Shown here: positions 15,393 through 22,407 of the stretch, one piece after another | Layout of the letters: every line of letters begins with the position of its first letter | How positions within the stretch are numbered: position 1 is the stretch's first letter | NCBI GenBank assembly: GCA_964460985.1 | Contig: CAYWQX010000035.1 | Location: 1 to 22,407 of the forward strand | Origin: CAZABG01 sp964460985 | GTDB taxonomy: Bacteria; Chlamydiota; Chlamydiia; Chlamydiales; Parachlamydiaceae | DNA: 22,407 nucleotides | Reading direction: 5' to 3' | Made by a program: the position numbers and the translations under genes | The notes under the pieces: model-generated | Told to the model about the DNA's origin: nothing | Databases searched by the model: none | The model's input: the letters and a program-made list of their open reading frames with translations, nothing else

Positions 15393-16943
15393 ATGAAAAA
15401 ACTTCTCGTAGCTCTCGCTTTCCTTAACTTCCTCATCGCAGACAATCCATCCGCCAAATTGCCAAATATTATCATTATTTTTGGAGATGATATCGGGCAG
15501 ACCAATCTCAGTATCTATTCAAAAGGATTAATGGGGTATAAAACTCCGAATATAGATCGAATCGCGAACGAGGGGATGATCTTTACCGACTATTACGCCG
15601 AACAAAGCTGTACGGCCGGAAGGGCGGCTTTTATTACCGGACAAAGCGTATTTAGAACCGGCCTTAGCAAAGTAGGACTGCCGGGGTCTGATATTGGAAT
15701 AAGGGGTGAAGATCCAACGATCGCTGAGTTATTAAGACCTCTTGGCTACTCTACCGCTCAATTCGGCAAAAACCATTTTGGCGACAGGGATGAATTTCTT
15801 CCGACAAATCATGGCTTTGAAGAATTCTACGGAAATCTCTACCACCTGAACGCGGAAGAGGAGCCTGAATCGATCGACTACCCTACCGAAGAGGAATTCC
15901 CGGGTTTTAGAAAAAAATACGGCCCTAGAGGAGTTATCCATAGTTTCCTTAATGAAGACGGCACTCAAACTATCGAAGACACCGGCCCTCTCACCCGAAA
16001 AAGGATGGAAACAATCGACGATGATATTGCCGAGAGAGCTGCCGCCTACATTGAAAAACAAGCCAAGAATAAAAAGCCTATGTTCGTATGGGTCAACTTT
16101 ACCCATATGCATTTTAGAACCCACCCTAAACCTGAAAGCGTAGGTCAAGCAGGCAGATGGCTCGGTCCTTATGCCGATGTCATGGTCGATCATGATAAAA
16201 ATGTAGGAACAATCCTTAAAAAATTAGATGACTTAGGCATCGCGGAAGATACCATAGTCCTTTACAGCACCGATAATGGACCTCACATGAATTCATGGCC
16301 GGATGCCGGCATGACCCCTTTTAGAAGCGAGAAAAACTCTAATTGGGAAGGAGCTTATAGAGTGCCCGCCATGGTGAGATGGCCCGGTAAAATCAAGCCC
16401 GGCTCCATCTCGAATGAAATTACATCGCATCTTGATTGGCTGCCCACATTACTTGCTGCAGCAGGAGAGCCGGACATTAAAGACAAACTTCTACAAGGGT
16501 ATAAAGCCGGAAATAAGACCTATAAGGTTCACCTGGATGGCTACAATTTTCTCCCCTACTTTTTAGGGAAAGAGAAAAAAGGGCCTAGAAAAGAGTTCTT
16601 TTATTTTTCAGATGATGGCGATTTAACAGGCCTTCGCTACGATAACTGGAAATTTGTATTTGCCGAGCAACGAGCCACAGGAACTCTTAAGGTTTGGGCC
16701 GAACCTTTTACCGTTTTACGAGTTCCAAAAATCTTCAATTTAAGAATGGATCCTTATGAAAGGGCCGATTTCACCTCCAATACTTACTATGACTATTTGC
16801 TTGAAAGGGCATTTTTAATAGTTCCTGCCCAACAGTATGTTGCTCAATTTATAGGCACTTTTAAAGATTTCCCTCCACGTCAAAAGGCTGCAAGCTTTGG
16901 AATCGACCAGGTCCTGCAATCCTTAAATCGGCCTCTTGAGTAA
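15393..16943 (+). CDS. Secreted arylsulfatase-like sulfatase
   Basis: This 516-residue type I sulfatase hydrolyses sulfate esters. Residues 1-16 form a Sec signal peptide (KK then a hydrophobic core, cut after A16), so the enzyme acts in the periplasm or outside. Metal and active-site residues visible are D32 and D33 in FGDDIG, the formylglycine site CTAGR at 73-77 (C73, R77), GKNHFGD at 124-130, H237, DNGPH at 293-297 and K313. CTAGR has Ala where the textbook site has Pro; this variant occurs in one group of arylsulfatase-like proteins. C73 must be oxidised to formylglycine by a maturase, and none is encoded here. The substrate is unknown. A hairpin follows the stop codon. Confidence 0.92.
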   Translation: MKKLLVALAFLNFLIADNPSAKLPNIIIIFGDDIGQTNLSIYSKGLMGYKTPNIDRIANEGMIFTDYYAEQSCTAGRAAFITGQSVFRTGLSKVGLPGSDIGIRGEDPTIAELLRPLGYSTAQFGKNHFGDRDEFLPTNHGFEEFYGNLYHLNAEEEPESIDYPTEEEFPGFRKKYGPRGVIHSFLNEDGTQTIEDTGPLTRKRMETIDDDIAERAAAYIEKQAKNKKPMFVWVNFTHMHFRTHPKPESVGQAGRWLGPYADVMVDHDKNVGTILKKLDDLGIAEDTIVLYSTDNGPHMNSWPDAGMTPFRSEKNSNWEGAYRVPAMVRWPGKIKPGSISNEITSHLDWLPTLLAAAGEPDIKDKLLQGYKAGNKTYKVHLDGYNFLPYFLGKEKKGPRKEFFYFSDDGDLTGLRYDNWKFVFAEQRATGTLKVWAEPFTVLRVPKIFNLRMDPYERADFTSNTYYDYLLERAFLIVPAQQYVAQFIGTFKDFPPRQKAASFGIDQVLQSLNRPLE

Positions 16944-16952
16944 AAATAGCTC

Positions 16953-16987
16953 TTTTCTGAAGAAGGCGCTTGCCCTTCTTCAGAAAA
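16953..16987 (+). terminator. Perfect 14-bp hairpin after the sulfatase gene
   Basis: TTTTCTGAAGAAGG (16953-16966) pairs perfectly with CCTTCTTCAGAAAA (16974-16987) across a 7-base loop. It begins 10 bases after the sulfatase stop codon, where a terminator is expected. The downstream sequence is A-rich rather than T-rich, so it is not a classical intrinsic terminator and could instead stabilise the 3' end. The remaining gap to the helicase (about 16988-17101) is AT-rich, with no promoter I would stand behind. Confidence 0.55.
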
Positions 16988-17101
16988 ATAAAATAATTTG
17001 TTGAACCCTCTGACCCTTATTTAAGATCATTCTCATTATTAAATATATTTTTTAGTCCTTATCTGATAACATTTAAGCTCCAAAATAAACAAAGAGAGAT
17101 A

Positions 17102-18343
17102 ATGAACTTTTCCGATTTAAATTTAGCCGGCTCCGTTTTAAAGACAATAGAAGATGCAGGCTTTACAAACCCCACTGATATTCAATTAAAAGCAATCCCG
17201 GAAATCTTAAATGGAAGAGATCTTTTAGCCTCCGCGCAAACCGGAACCGGCAAAACTCTCGCCTACCTGCTTCCCGCGTTAAGCAAGCTAACAACACTTC
17301 CCCGTACAGGCAAAGGGCCGCAGATCCTTATTTTAGTCCCGACTCGCGAACTTGCGATGCAAGTGGCCGATGAAGCAAATAAGTTTTCCCGCGGTATGAA
17401 GCAGGTAAAAACGGTCTGCATTTACGGCGGAGCGCCTTATCCCGTTCAAAACAGACAGCTCTCCCGTCCCTTTGAAATTCTGGTTGCGACCCCCGGAAGA
17501 CTCCTCGATCATATGGAACGGAAAAAAGTGGACTTAAGCCATGTTGAGATGCTTGTTCTCGACGAGGCCGACCGTATGATGGATATGGGCTTCATTAAGC
17601 CGGTAGAAGATATCGCCGCCCAAACCCCGTCAACCCGTCAAACGCTCCTCTTTTCGGCAACTCTTAAAGGCCAGGTATTAAAACTGTCCAAAAACTTGCT
17701 GAAAGATCCTCTTGAAATTGCCATCACGCCTATCCAAGAAAAACACGAGCATATTGAGCAAAGACTGCACTTCGTGGATAACTTGACCCATAAACTGCAG
17801 CTTTTAGAGCACCTGCTCCTTGATCCTTCCATCGATAATGCAATCATTTTCACCTCGACCAAGCGCTATGCAGATGAGCTCGTGGATGAACTCTATGAGC
17901 GCGGACACAAGTCAGCGGCTCTTCATGGCGACATGAAGCAAAATCAGAGAACAAGAACCATTAAGAAGATGAAAGAGGGAAATATTAAATTCCTGGTTGC
18001 AACCGATGTGGCAGCCCGCGGCATCGACATTCAAACGATCACGCACGTCATCAACTTTGACCTGCCGCAATGCGCGGAGGACTATGTTCACCGTATCGGC
18101 AGAACAGGCAGAGCCGGAAAAGATGGAGTGGCCCTCACTTTTGCAGCTCCTAATGATCGCTATTTACTTAAAGAAATCGAGAAATTCACCGGTCAAAAGA
18201 TCGCGGCTCATACGATAGAAGGAATGGAGCCTAAAGCGAATTTTAGCAATCAAGAGCCTAAAAAAAGATCAGGACCTCCAAGAAGAGGAGGCCCTGCTAA
18301 TCGATTCACCCGCAATCGTTCGTTTAAACCGCGCTCAAAATAG
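17102..18343 (+). CDS. DEAD-box RNA helicase, RhlE/SrmB-like
   Basis: This 413-residue ATP-dependent RNA helicase unwinds RNA in the cytoplasm, typically in ribosome assembly or mRNA turnover. All motifs are present in order: Q motif with Q28, motif I AQTGTGKT at 45-52, Ia PTREL at 80-84, GG at 109-110, Ib TPGR at 130-133, II DEAD at 154-157, III SAT at 185-187, V ARGID at 305-309 and VI HRIGRTGR at 330-337. A short basic tail rich in Arg, Gly and Pro (about 375-413) should aid RNA binding. The overall length and tail resemble RhlE or SrmB rather than the longer DeaD/CsdA, but I cannot assign one. A purine-rich AGAGAGA precedes the ATG. The last 20 bp overlap the convergent 617-residue gene. 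Confidence 0.95.
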   Translation: MNFSDLNLAGSVLKTIEDAGFTNPTDIQLKAIPEILNGRDLLASAQTGTGKTLAYLLPALSKLTTLPRTGKGPQILILVPTRELAMQVADEANKFSRGMKQVKTVCIYGGAPYPVQNRQLSRPFEILVATPGRLLDHMERKKVDLSHVEMLVLDEADRMMDMGFIKPVEDIAAQTPSTRQTLLFSATLKGQVLKLSKNLLKDPLEIAITPIQEKHEHIEQRLHFVDNLTHKLQLLEHLLLDPSIDNAIIFTSTKRYADELVDELYERGHKSAALHGDMKQNQRTRTIKKMKEGNIKFLVATDVAARGIDIQTITHVINFDLPQCAEDYVHRIGRTGRAGKDGVALTFAAPNDRYLLKEIEKFTGQKIAAHTIEGMEPKANFSNQEPKKRSGPPRRGGPANRFTRNRSFKPRSK

Positions 18344-20177
18344 CCTCAACAGCTCGGTACTTCCTAATTTTAGCTTCAGCTTTCTTAAGGGAAGCTGAGG
18401 CCTCTTTTTCATCACCTTCTGCTTTGATAAAAGCTTCCCGCTCTTTCTCAAGTTTTGTAAGCTCTTTTTTAAACGCAGCGTGTTGTATCCTTAAGCTTTT
18501 AAGGGGTTCTTCGGGTTCACGTAAGGTCGCGGCTAGTTTTTCTGCATGGGCTTTCTCTAAGGGAACAGCTTTTTGTTTCAACACATTCAGGCTTTCAGAC
18601 GTTTGTTGAATTTTAGCTTCGATGGATTGTAATGTATTTGAGCCTTTGAATCTTTGAGCTCTATTTAACTTTGCCCTTTGCTCCTCCAAAACTTTAGATT
18701 GAACACGATCTTTGGAGCCGACATTTCCTGAAAGCTGGCTTTTAAGATCATTAAACTTCTTTACACCCCACTCTTTCAGTTTATTAATGAGCTCCATCCC
18801 TTTGAGTTGTTTTCCATCAAACAATCCGGGAATAGTTGCTTGCAGATCCTTTACACTTCTCTCTTTTATGGCATTTAGTTTTCTTAGCTCATTGTTAACG
18901 CGAAAAAGTTCAAACAACTTCGCAAGAGTCTCTCCCATCTCCCCTTCCGCCCAGGCTACCACGCAATCGAAGGCGCACGTTCCATTGGTTTGTAAAAAGT
19001 GAGTTTTCCCTTTTTCAATTAACTTAGGATTATCGTTCAGAAAGTGCCTGACGATAGGCTCAAACATCTTATCGATAGACCCATTTTTATTCACAGAGGC
19101 ATTCATGAGAAGTTCTTTGATTAAATCGGTGTTCGCCATTTTTTGTAAGGAATGGCCGGATGTCTTGTAATCCTGCACTTTATTATTCACAATGGCGGCT
19201 ACAAAGTCGCCAAAACCTGCGAAATTTAAAGCTCCATCGCCTGTGTTAATAATGTTAAAGCTGTACTTGTCATTTTGATTTCTTTCAAATTCGAAGAGAG
19301 TCGCGTGACCGCCTGAAGTTGTTCGATACCCTCCAGGAAGAATGATCGAGTCATTTGGGTCTAGATTTTGAATATCTGAAGCAATTTCAAAAGCTAGCTC
19401 TTCAAACAACTGCGGCTTGTTAAATGCTTTGATAAGCTCGATTTTTTCTGAGATTTTTAAGGTATAATCCAGCTTTTTTAGAATGTCTTCAGCACGAGAC
19501 TTCTGCTCAAGCGTTAACCGAGTTTTGTTTTCTTCTAAAAATTCTTTTAACTGTTTTCTGTAGGAAAAAAGTCCGCTGTAAGAACTCATTCCTTCAACCG
19601 AACTTCCATTCAACACATTAGTCCCGCATAAGGTGAAGGCGGCCATTTTGACTTCTGCCGCCGGGTCATTTAGCGCTCTTGCTTCATGATCGGTAATCAC
19701 TTTACGATTGGACAGGTGGACTTCATCCATATGAGGCTTGATTCTTTTATCGTATAAATCAACCCCATAGAGTTTGTAGTGCAGATGAATGAGCCAATCC
19801 GATTCAGCGAACGGAATTTTGGGTGAATTTGGAGGAAGCCATAATTCTGCTTCTTGAATCTGGCTTCTCGTTATTAATACGGTTAACTCTTTTTGAGCTT
19901 GTAGAAGATCGCATTCGCTTTGACCCACTCCAACCCCAAACCACGATAAAAACCATTGAACCCAGGTTCTCGACTGATGGATTTTATCCGTGATGGCTTT
20001 AGCCGTCTCGCGCATTAATTTATATTCTTGAACACGCCCTTTAAGACTTTTTGGCTGCGAGTAACACTTAACACGCTCAAGATATTTTGAGGCTATAGCA
20101 TCCAGTTCGTTCAGATCAGTTTGATTCCCGAGCTCTCTCAATACTTGGTTTGATGCAACTTTTAATGTTATGTTCAT
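18324..20177 (-). CDS. Unknown protein, possible cysteine protease with coiled-coil tail
   Basis: I do not recognise this 617-residue protein by name. The N-terminal 250 residues are helical with no signal peptide. The middle has two suggestive blocks: LPGGYRTTSGGHATLFEFE at 280-298 with H291, followed by NTGDG (D314), and LQTNGTCAFDC at 395-405 with Q396 and C401. The order His, Asp/Asn, Gln, Cys and the QxNGxC spacing resemble Ulp1/YopJ-type (clan CE) cysteine proteases, which include bacterial deubiquitinase effectors. This is pattern resemblance, not a family match. Residues about 490-612 are Lys/Glu/Ala/Leu-rich and likely a long coiled coil. The ATG has no Shine-Dalgarno sequence. Its end overlaps the helicase gene tail to tail. 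Confidence 0.82.
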   Translation of the reverse strand: MNITLKVASNQVLRELGNQTDLNELDAIASKYLERVKCYSQPKSLKGRVQEYKLMRETAKAITDKIHQSRTWVQWFLSWFGVGVGQSECDLLQAQKELTVLITRSQIQEAELWLPPNSPKIPFAESDWLIHLHYKLYGVDLYDKRIKPHMDEVHLSNRKVITDHEARALNDPAAEVKMAAFTLCGTNVLNGSSVEGMSSYSGLFSYRKQLKEFLEENKTRLTLEQKSRAEDILKKLDYTLKISEKIELIKAFNKPQLFEELAFEIASDIQNLDPNDSIILPGGYRTTSGGHATLFEFERNQNDKYSFNIINTGDGALNFAGFGDFVAAIVNNKVQDYKTSGHSLQKMANTDLIKELLMNASVNKNGSIDKMFEPIVRHFLNDNPKLIEKGKTHFLQTNGTCAFDCVVAWAEGEMGETLAKLFELFRVNNELRKLNAIKERSVKDLQATIPGLFDGKQLKGMELINKLKEWGVKKFNDLKSQLSGNVGSKDRVQSKVLEEQRAKLNRAQRFKGSNTLQSIEAKIQQTSESLNVLKQKAVPLEKAHAEKLAATLREPEEPLKSLRIQHAAFKKELTKLEKEREAFIKAEGDEKEASASLKKAEAKIRKYRAVEAILSAV

Positions 20178-20206
20178 AAGAAATTTTTTGTTTTAGTAAT
20201 AGAATT

Positions 20207-20232
20207 ATTATAAATTAATGTTATTTAAATAA
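20207..20232 (-). promoter_or_regulatory. Candidate promoter of the 617-residue gene
   Basis: The minus strand carries a perfect TATAAT at 20207-20212, about 30 bases before the ATG at 20177. The 12-bp AT-only palindrome TTATTTAAATAA at 20221-20232 lies in the spacer and -35 area. No -35 consensus is visible. The DNA is very AT-rich, so the match could be chance. Confidence 0.35.
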
Positions 20233-20297
20233 TCGATATTCTTAACCTAACCTTAATACATTTACGTGAAATTAATAATTCTCTCAAAAATTTGGTC

Positions 20298-20303
20298 TAT
20301 ATT
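20298..20303 (+). promoter_or_regulatory. Candidate -10 box of the hydrolase pair
   Basis: TATATT (five of six matches to TATAAT) ends about 30 bases before the ATG at 20334, leaving room for the leader and the Shine-Dalgarno site. No good -35 box lies at the right distance. Confidence 0.3.
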
Positions 20304-20317
20304 GTTTTTTCCTGTAT

Positions 20318-20326
20318 GGAAGAGGG
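20318..20326 (+). promoter_or_regulatory. Shine-Dalgarno site deciding the first hydrolase start
   Basis: GGAAGAGGG ends 7 nt before the ATG at 20334. It favours that start over the in-frame TTG at 20292 and the ATG at 20316. The chosen start also aligns the protein with its tandem paralogue. Confidence 0.7.
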
Positions 20327-20333
20327 TAGACAA

Positions 20334-21248
20334 ATGATTGAACGGCTGCCTTTTAAACCCCTTTTTGGACTTGGCTCGCCTCATCTTCAAATGATGGCAG
20401 CAAGTCTATCTCCTATTCCAAAAGAACCTCCTTGGGAATTAGCGTCTATTGATGTGTTCAAAGGAAAATTAACCGCTCTTGTATCTACTCCAACAGGTTG
20501 GACGAACCAGGATAAATCGGTTGTTTTAATCCATGGCCTTGGCGGCTCTGCCCATGGCGGTTATTTAGTGAGAATAGCTTCTAAACTTTTTGCGAGTGGC
20601 ATCAGAACCATTCGCGTCAATCTAAGAGGAGTTCAGGAAGGGGAAAACTTAAGCGAGCTGCCTTATCATAGCGGACGAAGCGACGATATCAAAGAGGTTA
20701 TTGCTGCCTTCAAAGACTCTCCTCTCTATGTGATTGGCTTTTCATTAGGGGGCAATCTGATCTTAAAAATGGGGGGTGAAAGGGAGCTTCCCGTTCGTAA
20801 ACTTATCGCTGTCTCACCTGTTTTGAATCTGAAATCGACACAAAAAAAGATCGCCTCTTTCAAAATTTTGCCCTATGAAGCTTACTTTCTCAAACATATG
20901 GAGACCTACTCGAAGAAATGGACTGAACATTTGAAGATCAAATCGATTTTAGATTTTGATGAGAGAGTGATCGCCCCTTTATGGGGTTTCAAAAACGCTC
21001 AAGACTACTACAGCCAATCCTCTTCCCTTCCATTCATCCCAAAGATAAAAAATGAGACTCACATTCTCATGGCCAAAGATGATCCTTTTATTGACTATTC
21101 GCCCCTTTTACATGTGCCTTTGCCAAAGAATATTCACGTTTATTTGACAGAACATGGAAGCCACATGGCTTTTATTGGATATACAAAGAAGATATATAAT
21201 TATTTTTGGATGGATGAGACCCTCCAAAACTGGATTTTGTATGATTAA
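20334..21248 (+). CDS. YheT-like alpha/beta hydrolase, first copy
   Basis: This 304-residue alpha/beta hydrolase belongs to the YheT/ABHD1-3-like group, whose members are esterases or lipases of mostly unknown substrate. Features are LFGLGSPHLQM near the N-terminus (the family's typical opening), the oxyanion loop HGLGG at 67-71, NLRG at 96-99, the nucleophile S137 in GFSLGGN, the acid D249 or D250 in KDDPF, and H277 in GSHMAF. The triad is complete. There is no signal peptide, so it acts in the cytoplasm. The start is fixed by GGAAGAGGG. Its last 8 bp overlap the start of a second homologous gene. The pair probably arose by tandem duplication and is cotranscribed. Confidence 0.9.
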   Translation: MIERLPFKPLFGLGSPHLQMMAASLSPIPKEPPWELASIDVFKGKLTALVSTPTGWTNQDKSVVLIHGLGGSAHGGYLVRIASKLFASGIRTIRVNLRGVQEGENLSELPYHSGRSDDIKEVIAAFKDSPLYVIGFSLGGNLILKMGGERELPVRKLIAVSPVLNLKSTQKKIASFKILPYEAYFLKHMETYSKKWTEHLKIKSILDFDERVIAPLWGFKNAQDYYSQSSSLPFIPKIKNETHILMAKDDPFIDYSPLLHVPLPKNIHVYLTEHGSHMAFIGYTKKIYNYFWMDETLQNWILYD

Positions 21249-22170
21249 AAAATTAGACTTTTACCCTCTTCCTGGCCTTAAATCGCCTCATCTTCAAATG
21301 ATTTTAGCCAACGTCTACCCCTGCGGTGAAGAGCCTCCCTATCAAGAGGAAATTGTAGTATTGAAAGATGGCGATAAAACACTTCTTGCGATCTCTGAGC
21401 CCCCAAATTATTCGCCCGGCAAGCCTGTCGTCACACTTATCCACGGACTCGGCGGAAGCATCCACTCCCCTTATTTGGTAAGGCTAACTCGTAAATTCTA
21501 TAATCTAGGCTACAAGGTTGTAAGGGTTAATCTCAGAGGAGATGGAGCGTCGATTGCGACCAATCTCCCTTATCACTCAGGCATCAGTTTAGACGTAAAA
21601 GAGATCGTCGATCATTTAGCAAAAGATGGCTCAGAGGTCGTTTTAATTGGCTTCTCGATGAGTGGAAATATCGTCCTTAAGATGGCGGGTGAATGGAGGA
21701 ATATTCCCAATTTATCTAAAATCATTGCTGTCTGCCCCTTGATTGATTTAAATGACACATCGGAAAGATTTAAAAATCCTAAATTCCTGCTTTATCAGCA
21801 ATCCTACTTACGCAGCTATAAAAAATATGGTTGGAAATGGGCGCAGGACAAGCCCATAAAAACGCACTATGACTTCGACAAGCTTGTGACAGCTCCTTTA
21901 TGGGGTTTTAGCTCCCCTGAAGAATACTATTCATCGTGTTCCTCTTTAAGATTTATTCCCGGCGTCAAAATGAAAACACAAATCCTTTTTGCGGCCGATG
22001 ACCCTTTTGTCAACTACAAGCAAATGGAAGATATCGCCATCCCCCCTTGCGTAGAAGTCTTTGTGACCACTTATGGAAGCCATATGGGCTTTTTAGGTAA
22101 AACTCTTACTCCTCACGATTATTTTTGGATGGATGAAACGATTATTAATTGGGTTAAAAACTTGGATTGA
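21241..22170 (+). CDS. YheT-like alpha/beta hydrolase, second copy
   Basis: This 309-residue protein is a paralogue of the preceding one over its whole length (shared LKSPHLQM-type opening, HGLGGS, VNLRG, LPYHSG, PLWGF and FWMDET blocks). The triad is S139 in GFSMSGN, D253 or D254 in ADDPF, and H281 in GSHMGF. Position +2 after the serine is Ser rather than Gly (FSMSGN against FSLGGN). I chose the ATG at 21241, overlapping the first copy's stop by 8 bp, because it matches the paralogue's N-terminus; an upstream in-frame ATG at 21154 lies inside the first copy. Translational coupling is likely. Its frame runs, after the TGA, straight into the open GC-rich repeat. Confidence 0.9.
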   Translation: MIKKLDFYPLPGLKSPHLQMILANVYPCGEEPPYQEEIVVLKDGDKTLLAISEPPNYSPGKPVVTLIHGLGGSIHSPYLVRLTRKFYNLGYKVVRVNLRGDGASIATNLPYHSGISLDVKEIVDHLAKDGSEVVLIGFSMSGNIVLKMAGEWRNIPNLSKIIAVCPLIDLNDTSERFKNPKFLLYQQSYLRSYKKYGWKWAQDKPIKTHYDFDKLVTAPLWGFSSPEEYYSSCSSLRFIPGVKMKTQILFAADDPFVNYKQMEDIAIPPCVEVFVTTYGSHMGFLGKTLTPHDYFWMDETIINWVKNLD

Positions 22171-22190
22171 ATCTTCTTGCCGCTACCCCC

Positions 22191-22407
22191 TGCTGCTAAA
22201 CCCCTGCGCTTGCCCTTGCCCATGCGCTTGCCCGCTTCCCTGGAAACTTCGGAAGTACCTATTCTGCCGCTTGCTGCTAAACCCCTGCGCTTGCCCTTGC
22301 CCATGCGCTTGCCCGCTTCCCTGGAAACTTCGGAAGTACCTATTCTGCCGCTTGCTGCTAAACCCCTGCGCTTGCCCTTGCCCATGCGCTTGCCCGCTTC
22401 CCTGGAA
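22191..22407. repeat. 81-bp GC-rich perfect tandem repeat, cut by window edge
   Basis: Two complete identical 81-bp units (22191-22271, 22272-22352) and 55 bases of a third (22353-22407) run to the edge. Each unit contains two 18-bp subunits beginning TGCGCTTGCCC. The array is clearly richer in G and C than the genes around it. Because 81 is a multiple of three, several frames stay open: two of the three plus-strand frames and at least one minus-strand frame with a basic 27-residue repeat. No start with a ribosome site is visible. A degenerate lead-in (about 22177-22190) precedes the first unit. It may be an intergenic minisatellite or part of a repeat protein. Confidence 0.9.

Noticed and set aside
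15151..15396. 81-codon plus-strand open frame before the sulfatase
   Set aside because: About half is antisense to the RNase Z-like gene and the rest is the AT-rich divergent gap; no Shine-Dalgarno sequence or family pattern.
15732..16193. 153-codon minus-strand open frame
   Set aside because: It is antisense to the sulfatase, whose motifs span the region on the plus strand.
16966..16977. 12-mer GCGCTTGCCCTT shared by the hairpin loop and the terminal 81-bp repeat
   Set aside because: The match stops at 12 bases and could occur by chance in a window this size; no wider similarity links the two sites.
22119..22385. Minus-strand frame encoding a basic 27-residue repeat
   Set aside because: It runs into the antisense of the hydrolase C-terminus, has no ribosome site and its upstream part lies beyond the edge. 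It is kept only as part of the repeat finding.
22191..22407. CRISPR array
   Set aside because: The units are contiguous 81-bp identical copies without unique spacers, and no cas gene is present.
1..22407. tRNA or rRNA genes
   Set aside because: No cloverleaf-like or conserved rRNA segment was noticed by eye in the gaps; a tRNAscan run would settle small ones.

Overview
The window looks like chromosomal DNA of an environmental (Parachlamydiales-type) member of the Chlamydiae. It is AT-leaning, gene-dense and free of integrases or transposases. Three things point there. First, an HflX GTPase, a PhnP-like metallo-hydrolase, a DadA-like FAD oxidoreductase and a malate dehydrogenase lie close together; from memory, Chlamydia trachomatis has the same neighbours at CT375-CT380. 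Second, citrate synthase sits directly after malate dehydrogenase; the Chlamydiaceae have lost citrate synthase, whereas amoeba-associated chlamydiae keep it. Third, several large unknown proteins resemble those of amoebal symbionts. The lineage is inferred, since no rRNA or other marker is present.

Layout, left to right. 1-1937 (-) is a large unknown protein cut by the window edge, with a Pro/Ser/Ala-rich N-terminus lacking Lys and Arg. 1982-4615 (-) is a tight operon: membrane-anchored unknown, PhnP-like hydrolase, HflX. It diverges, with only 2 bp between start codons, from the DadA-like oxidoreductase at 4618-5529 (+). 5539-8509 (-) is an overlapping mdh-gltA-membrane protein operon, and 8590-9624 (-) is an unknown protein with a domain like the C-terminal domain of the RNA polymerase alpha subunit. 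Divergent from it is an unknown helical protein (9678-10502, +). Next come an adenylate kinase with an apparent cleavable signal peptide (10466-11176, -), a small unknown (11257-11643, +), a small secreted four-cysteine protein (11666-12022, -) and a DUF2892-DoxX membrane fusion (12073-12687, +). Lipid-type acyl activation is represented by an AMP-binding ligase (12706-14448, -) behind an RNase Z-like hydrolase (14494-15285, -). A secreted sulfatase (15393-16943, +) and a DEAD-box RNA helicase (17102-18343, +) follow. A 617-residue unknown with a possible His/Asp-Gln-Cys cysteine-protease signature and a coiled-coil tail (18324-20177, -) comes next, then two tandem YheT-like alpha/beta hydrolases (20334-22170, +). 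The window ends inside a perfect 81-bp GC-rich tandem repeat (22191-22407).

The genes alternate strand repeatedly. At the convergent junctions the coding regions abut or overlap (gaps of 9, 22 and 18 bp, overlaps of 37 and 20 bp). Most divergent gaps hold palindromes or -10-like elements. The clear functional link is mdh with gltA: malate to oxaloacetate, then oxaloacetate plus acetyl-CoA to citrate. The most unusual items are the signal-peptide adenylate kinase, the alpha-CTD-like unknown, the protease-like 617-residue protein, the palindrome over the ligase promoter, and the terminal repeat that stays open in several reading frames. No tRNA, rRNA or CRISPR array was seen, and no gene-free stretch exceeds 300 bases.
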